From the NCBI GenBank assembly GCA_963703045.1, contig OY969782.1:1612001-1676000 (forward strand): a stretch of 64,000 nucleotides of DNA, written 5' to 3'. Positions within the stretch are counted from its first letter, which is position 1; every line of letters starts with the position of its first letter. Source of the stretch: Miltoncostaea sp963703045. Lineage in GTDB: Bacteria; Actinomycetota; Thermoleophilia; Miltoncostaeales; Miltoncostaeaceae. This document shows positions 60,478-64,000 of this stretch, in pieces. The notes under the pieces were generated by a model. It saw nothing but the letters and a program-made list of their open reading frames with translations. It was not told the origin of the DNA and did no database searches. The position numbers and the translations under genes were made by a program.

Positions 60478-61548
60478 ACCAGGCCGATCGTGGAGGAGTC
60501 GCCGACCATGAAGCGGTACGCGCGGGGCTTCTCGGAGGTGCGGGCGATCGTGACCCCGCGGCCGATGAGGCTGCTCTCGACGCGTGCGTCGAGGTCCTCC
60601 AGGCGGCTGTCCTGCAGCAGGATGCTGTGCTCGACCTCGGCCCGCCGCACCACGACGCCCGGCGAGATGGCCGAGTAGGGGCCGATGTAGGCGTCCTCGA
60701 TCAGCGCGCCGGCGCCGATGATCGCGGGACCGCGCACCGACGAACGGACGAGGCGGGCGCCCTCCTCGATGACGATCCGGCCCTCGACCGACGTGTCGAT
60801 CGAGCTCCCCCGCGATGCGGGTCTCCAGCACGTCGAGGATCAGGCGGTTCGCCTCGAGCATGTCGTCGATGCGCCCCGTGTCCTTCCACCAGCCGGTCAC
60901 GACGTGCGGCTCGACCTGCAGGCCGCGGTCGATCAGGTGCTGGATCGCGTCGGTGATCTCCAGCTCCCCCCGCGCCGAGGGCCGGATGGCGTGGGCCGAC
61001 TCCATGATGGAGGGGCCGAACATGTAGACCCCGACGAGCGCGAGGTCGCTCCTCGGCTCGGGCGGCTTCTCGACCAGGCGCACGACGCGGCCGCCCTCGA
61101 GCTCGGCCACGCCGTACGACTCGGGGTCGCGCACCTTCTGCAGCAGGATCATCGCGTCGGCGCTCGAGACGCGGAAGCGGTCGACGAGCTCGGTGATGCC
61201 GTCCCGCAGCAGATTGTCGCCCAGGTACATCACGAACGGGGCGCCGTCGAGGAACTCCTCGGCGGTGAGCACGGCGTGGGCCAGGCCGAGGGGCGCCTGC
61301 TGGCGGATGTAGGTCGCCCTGATGCCGAGCGCCGAGCCGTCGCCCACCGCGGCCTCGATCTCGGCGTGGGTGTCGCCGACGACGATGCCCACGTCGGTGA
61401 CCCCGGCCGCCCGCAGCGCCTCGAGGCCGTAGAAGAGCACCGGCGTGTTGGCGACCGGCACGAGCTGCTTGGCGCTCGTGTGGGTGATGGGGCGCAGTCG
61501 CGTCCCCGCGCCGCCGGAGAGCACGAGACCCTTGAGCACCCCGGACAC
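60474..61548 (-). CDS. rfbA: Glucose-1-phosphate thymidylyltransferase (long form), one frameshift
   Basis: About 357 residues if one G of a five-G run near 60807-60811 is removed; this joins TRIAG to SSIDTSVEGRIVIEEGA. The N-terminal nucleotidyltransferase has LVLSGGAGTRLRPITHTSAKQLVPVANTP split over LSGGAGTRLRPIT, FVMYLGDNLL and WWKDTGRIDD; the C-terminal part is a left-handed beta-helix, typical of the long RfbA type. GTG 61548 is preceded by a TACTCT -10 box at 6 bases. It makes dTDP-glucose. Confidence 0.9.
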
Positions 61549-61554
61549 GCGGGC

Positions 61555-61560
61555 AGAGTA
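61555..61560 (-). promoter_or_regulatory. -10 element (TACTCT) of leaderless rfbA
   Basis: TACTCT on the minus strand, 6 bases before GTG 61548; divergent to the gpgS promoter within a 64-bp gap. Confidence 0.5.
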
Positions 61561-61599
61561 CCAGCTGCCCGATGGGGCCTCACCGGGCGATGGCGTCGC

Positions 61600-61605
61600 T
61601 ACCAT
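61600..61605 (+). promoter_or_regulatory. -10 element (TACCAT) of leaderless gpgS
   Basis: TACCAT ends 7 bases before GTG 61613. The same TACCATCGG string precedes ubiX. Confidence 0.5.
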
Positions 61606-61612
61606 CGGAGAC

Positions 61613-62563
61613 GTGGAACGCGAGGAGTGGCTGGCGCGGCGCACCTACCGGGGCGCGGACTACGACCCCGAGCGGCTCGCCCGGTCGGCGCGCGACCAGG
61701 GCCTGAGCGTGTCGGTGGTGTTGCCGGCACTGGACGTGGCCGACACCGTCGGGGCGATCGTGACGGCGGTGCGCGAGCGCCTCGTGGAGCGGGTCGGGCT
61801 CGTCGCCGAGGTGCTCGTGATCGACAGCCGCAGCACCGACGGCACGCGTCGCGTCGCGGAGCGCGCGGGGGCGCGCGTGGTGGACGACCGCGACGTGCTG
61901 CCGGGGCTCGCGCCCGGCCGGGGCAAGGGCGAGGCGATGTGGAAGAGCCTCGCCGAGGCCACCGGCGACCTGGTCGTCTGGCTCGACTCGGACGTCGTCG
62001 ACTTCGATCCGGCGTTCGTCACCGGGCTGCTCGGGCCGCTGCTCGACGACCCGGACCTCGGGTACGTGAAGGCGGTGTACGACCGCCGGCTCGGCGACGA
62101 GGCGGACGGCGGGGGACGGGTCACCGAGATCTGCGCCCGGCCCCTGATCAACCTCTTCTACCCCGACCTCGCGGGGTTCGCCCAGCCCCTGTCGGGGGAG
62201 GCGGCGGGCCGGCGCGAGCTGCTGTCGTCGGTGCCGTTCTTCGGCGGCTACGCCGTGGAGATCGGCCTGCTCATCGACCTGCTGCGAACGGCCGGGCTGG
62301 GGGCACTCGCCCAGGTTAACCTCGGGCGCCGGCGCCACCACAACCAGCCGACGGCCGCCCTCGGGGCGATGGCCTCGACGATCTCCCAGGCCGTTCTGCG
62401 GAGGCTGGCCGAGGAGGGCCGCGCGCCCGCGGGGCTCGCCGGCTCGGGGCTCTACGCGCGCCCGGCACGGGACGGTGGTGACGCGCTCACCCTCACGGTG
62501 CTGGACACCCGCCCCGAGGAGCGCCCGCCCATGAGCGACGTGCTGCAGGCGAGCGCGGCCTGA
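61613..62563 (+). CDS. gpgS: Glucosyl-3-phosphoglycerate synthase
   Basis: 316 residues of GT family 81: SVVLPALDVADTVG at the start, VIDSRSTDGT, PGRGKGEAMWKSL and the metal motif in VWLDSDVVDF, then FFGGYAVEIGLLIDL. It transfers glucose from an NDP-glucose to 3-phosphoglycerate, the first step to glucosylglycerate, a compatible solute and a precursor of methylglucose polysaccharides. GTG start next to a -10 box. The stop overlaps a CTG (CTGA) of the phosphatase gene. Confidence 0.92.
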   Translation: MEREEWLARRTYRGADYDPERLARSARDQGLSVSVVLPALDVADTVGAIVTAVRERLVERVGLVAEVLVIDSRSTDGTRRVAERAGARVVDDRDVLPGLAPGRGKGEAMWKSLAEATGDLVVWLDSDVVDFDPAFVTGLLGPLLDDPDLGYVKAVYDRRLGDEADGGGRVTEICARPLINLFYPDLAGFAQPLSGEAAGRRELLSSVPFFGGYAVEIGLLIDLLRTAGLGALAQVNLGRRRHHNQPTAALGAMASTISQAVLRRLAEEGRAPAGLAGSGLYARPARDGGDALTLTVLDTRPEERPPMSDVLQASAA

Positions 62564-63333
62564 ACGGGCACCGCAACGGTGGCGCGCCGGGGCGCGTGGT
62601 CTACCTCGACCTCGACGGGACCCTGCTCGGCCCCTCGGGATCGATCCTGCGCGACGCGGAGGGCCGCTTCTCGGACGCGGGCGTGCGCGCCCTCGCGCTG
62701 CTCGACGACGCCGGCGTGCCGGTCGTGCTGGTCAGCGGACGCAGCCGGCGGCGGCTCGAGGCGGTGGCCCAGACGCTCGGCGCGGTGGGCGTGCTGCCCG
62801 AGCTCGGCGCCACGGACGCCGGCTATCCGACGGCGCCCGGCGAGACCGTGCACGACGCGATCGCCCGCACCGGTGTCCCCGCGGCCCTGCTGAGCGCCGA
62901 GCCGGGCCTCGCCCCCCATCCCCTGGCCGCGTGGGGGCGCGAGGGCAGCCACGTCTTCCTGGGCCGCGTCGGCACGGGGGCGGCACCGCTGGTGCGCACG
63001 CTGAGCGACGGCGCGCTGCGGCTGGCCGACAACGGGCGCACCGGCCCGGACGGGGCCCACATCTTCCACCTGCTGCCCGCGAGCGCGAGCAAGGCCGCCG
63101 CGGTCGCCCGCGACATCGCCGCGCGCGGCGCCGACCCGGACGCCTGCCTCGCCGTGGGCGACAGCGCGCAGGACCTCGACATCGGCCGGACGGTGGGCGC
63201 CGTCGCGATCGTCTCCAACGGGGCCGCGGCGGACCCCGCGATCGCCGCCTCGGCGCCCTGGGTCACGCGGGCGCCCTACGGGGCCGGCGTGCTCGAGGCC
63301 GTCGAGGACTGGCTCAGGCGGCGGGCGGGATGA
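62560..63333 (+). CDS. HAD-superfamily phosphatase (probable glucosyl-3-phosphoglycerate phosphatase)
   Basis: 257 residues from CTG 62560 (CTGA overlap with gpgS) or 245 from GTG 62596. Motif I VYLDLDGTLLG, motif II VLVSGRSRRR, motif III Lys in ASKAAAVARDI and motif IV AVGDSAQDLDIG give a Cof/MPGP-type HAD enzyme. Removing the phosphate from glucosyl-3-phosphoglycerate would complete glucosylglycerate synthesis. The CTG start adds a Gly/Asn-rich dozen residues, so GTG is also reasonable. Confidence 0.82.
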   Translation: MNGHRNGGAPGRVVYLDLDGTLLGPSGSILRDAEGRFSDAGVRALALLDDAGVPVVLVSGRSRRRLEAVAQTLGAVGVLPELGATDAGYPTAPGETVHDAIARTGVPAALLSAEPGLAPHPLAAWGREGSHVFLGRVGTGAAPLVRTLSDGALRLADNGRTGPDGAHIFHLLPASASKAAAVARDIAARGADPDACLAVGDSAQDLDIGRTVGAVAIVSNGAAADPAIAASAPWVTRAPYGAGVLEAVEDWLRRRAG

Positions 63334-63619
63334 CCCGGGGCTGAGGGACCGGCCGGGCGCAGACCCGCGCGACCTCGGTCCACGCCCGGAGCGCCGCGTG
63401 GGCGCGACGGGCGCGCGGACGCGGAGCCTCGGTGCGGCGGGCCTGGGCGAGCACGCGGTGGGCGGGACGGGCGGTGGGGCAGCGCCCCCACTGGGTCGCC
63501 AGCGTCCCCGCGCGGGCGATGGCGGCGTCGCCGGGGGCCGCGGAGGCCGGGGCGGCCGCTCCGAGCGCCGGGATGAGCGCGGCGAGGGCGACGAGCAGGA
63601 GGGCGAGGACGGTGCGCAG
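63314..63619 (-). CDS. Small secreted protein of unknown function, CTG start
   Basis: 101 residues: a hydrophobic signal (about 2-24, ending AAPASA) and a basic mature part with two Cys (WGRCPTARP, RVCARPVPQP) that may form a disulfide. CTG 63619 has GGGAG (63626-63630) 6 bases upstream and starts exactly at the signal peptide; no ATG/GTG/TTG is suitably placed. Its 3' end overlaps the convergent HAD gene by 20 bp. The following gap to 63746 holds nothing recognisable. Confidence 0.6.
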   Translation of the reverse strand: MRTVLALLLVALAALIPALGAAAPASAAPGDAAIARAGTLATQWGRCPTARPAHRVLAQARRTEAPRPRARRAHAALRAWTEVARVCARPVPQPRVIPPAA

Positions 63620-63745
63620 GGGTGGCTCCCGGTGGGACGGTCGATCCGTGACGTGGGGGAGGTTGCCGCGCCGCGCGCCCGGCGGCACGCGACGATCGGG
63701 GGGCGGTGACCCCACCGCGGGTCCAGTCGACCCCGCGGCGCGCCG

Positions 63746-64000
63746 TCAGCGGGAGGCCGCGCCCCACAGGCCGGCGACGGCCGCGGCGGCCGCGGCGAGG
63801 TCGGCCTCGGCCGACGCGAGGGCCGCCTCGAGGGGCGTCACGCCGCGGCCGATCGCCAGCGCCGCCGCGAACCCGGCCCGCCGGATGGCCCCGGGCCCCA
63901 GGGCGACCTCGCCGCACAGGGCGACGCACGGCACGCCCGCGCCGGCGCAGGCGGCGGCGACCGCGGCGGGGGCCTTGCCGGCGAGGCTGGTCGCGTCGAG
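63746..64000 (-). CDS. Glycerate kinase, C-terminal part
   Basis: The gene continues past the right edge; 84 codons and the stop are visible. The visible start DATSLAGKAPAAVA is the conserved GEGxxDxTSxxGKAP region of GlxK-type glycerate kinases, followed by VPCVALCGEVALG. It phosphorylates glycerate. Its nearness to gpgS and the phosphatase suggests a shared glycerate/glucosylglycerate pathway. Confidence 0.85.
   Translation of the reverse strand, partial: LDATSLAGKAPAAVAAACAGAGVPCVALCGEVALGPGAIRRAGFAAALAIGRGVTPLEAALASAEADLAAAAAAVAGLWGAASR

Noticed and set aside
58651..60811. rfbB and rfbA as decayed pseudogenes
   Set aside because: All breaks are +1 single bases, no internal stop or missing motif is seen once corrected, and rfbD between them is intact; sequence error is more likely.

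Overview
The window is a very GC-rich (about 75 % by eye), densely packed bacterial chromosome segment. Most neighbouring genes overlap by 4 bp (ATGA, GTGA, TTGA and also CTGA junctions). The gene set (futalosine-type menaquinone genes, actinobacterial-type cytochrome bc genes with a cytochrome c domain fused to the second half of cytochrome b, DhnA-type aldolase, glucosylglycerate synthesis, TANNNT -10 elements directly in front of leaderless starts) fits a deep-branching actinobacterium, perhaps Thermoleophilia. That placement is inference. I see no phage, insertion sequence, CRISPR array or rRNA; one tRNA-Lys(CUU) is present.

Layout. 0-5 kb: end of an ABC exporter, a small DMT-family permease, aat, a DGPF/YCII protein with its ECF42-type sigma factor behind a TGTCGA-N17-CGTC promoter, and an SDR-fold protein without the catalytic Tyr/Lys. 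5-18 kb: a heme/quinone/respiration block on the plus strand: hemB, a fused AhbA/AhbB siroheme-decarboxylase-like gene, hemL, a polyprenyl-synthase-like remnant, UbiD-type decarboxylase, Rieske, cytochrome b and b/c, UbiX, MenG/UbiE, polyprenyl diphosphate synthase, a radical-SAM-less MqnC/MqnE relative, mqnA and mqnC. 18-31 kb: housekeeping and redox genes (rhodanese, two CcdA-like proteins, lipA, dcd, tatA, a candidate aminodeoxyfutalosine deaminase, tRNA-Lys, class I aldolase, glutamate dehydrogenase) and secreted repeat proteins. 28 and 31.9-35 kb: UDP-sugar genes resembling wbpI/wbpA/wbpB/wbpD. 35.8-38.8 kb: SpoIVB-like protease and SpoIID-like protein.

38.8-57.9 kb is the most unusual region. 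It mixes genes of the nit1C / nitrogen-starvation cluster (Sll0783/MSMEG_0572 family, MSMEG_0568-type radical SAM, MSMEG_0567-type GNAT, Sll0787-type AIR-synthase-like, MSMEG_0565-type glycosyltransferase) with homologues of all parts of the oxamic transcarbamylase system (FdrA/AllF, DUF1116/AllG, DUF2877/AllH) plus carbamate kinase. It also holds a luciferase-like monooxygenase fused to a fold-III PLP decarboxylase, and a fold-I aminotransferase homologue whose PLP lysine is histidine. No Nit1 nitrilase is present; an amidohydrolase and an unknown gene sit where it would be expected. I read this as a candidate undescribed nitrogen-salvage pathway that could end in carbamoyl phosphate and ATP.

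57.9-64 kb: a methyltransferase, the dTDP-sugar genes rfbA-rfbD-rfbB, and a glucosylglycerate set (gpgS, HAD phosphatase, glycerate kinase at the edge).

Two cross-cutting observations affect the annotation. First, six otherwise intact genes contain ten single-base +1 insertions (four in rfbB alone); removing one base at each restores full-length proteins, which looks more like sequence error than decay. Second, up to seven genes appear to start at CTG, five of them in CTGA stop/start overlaps; in two of these (WbpA-like and RfbD) no other start precedes the Rossmann motif.
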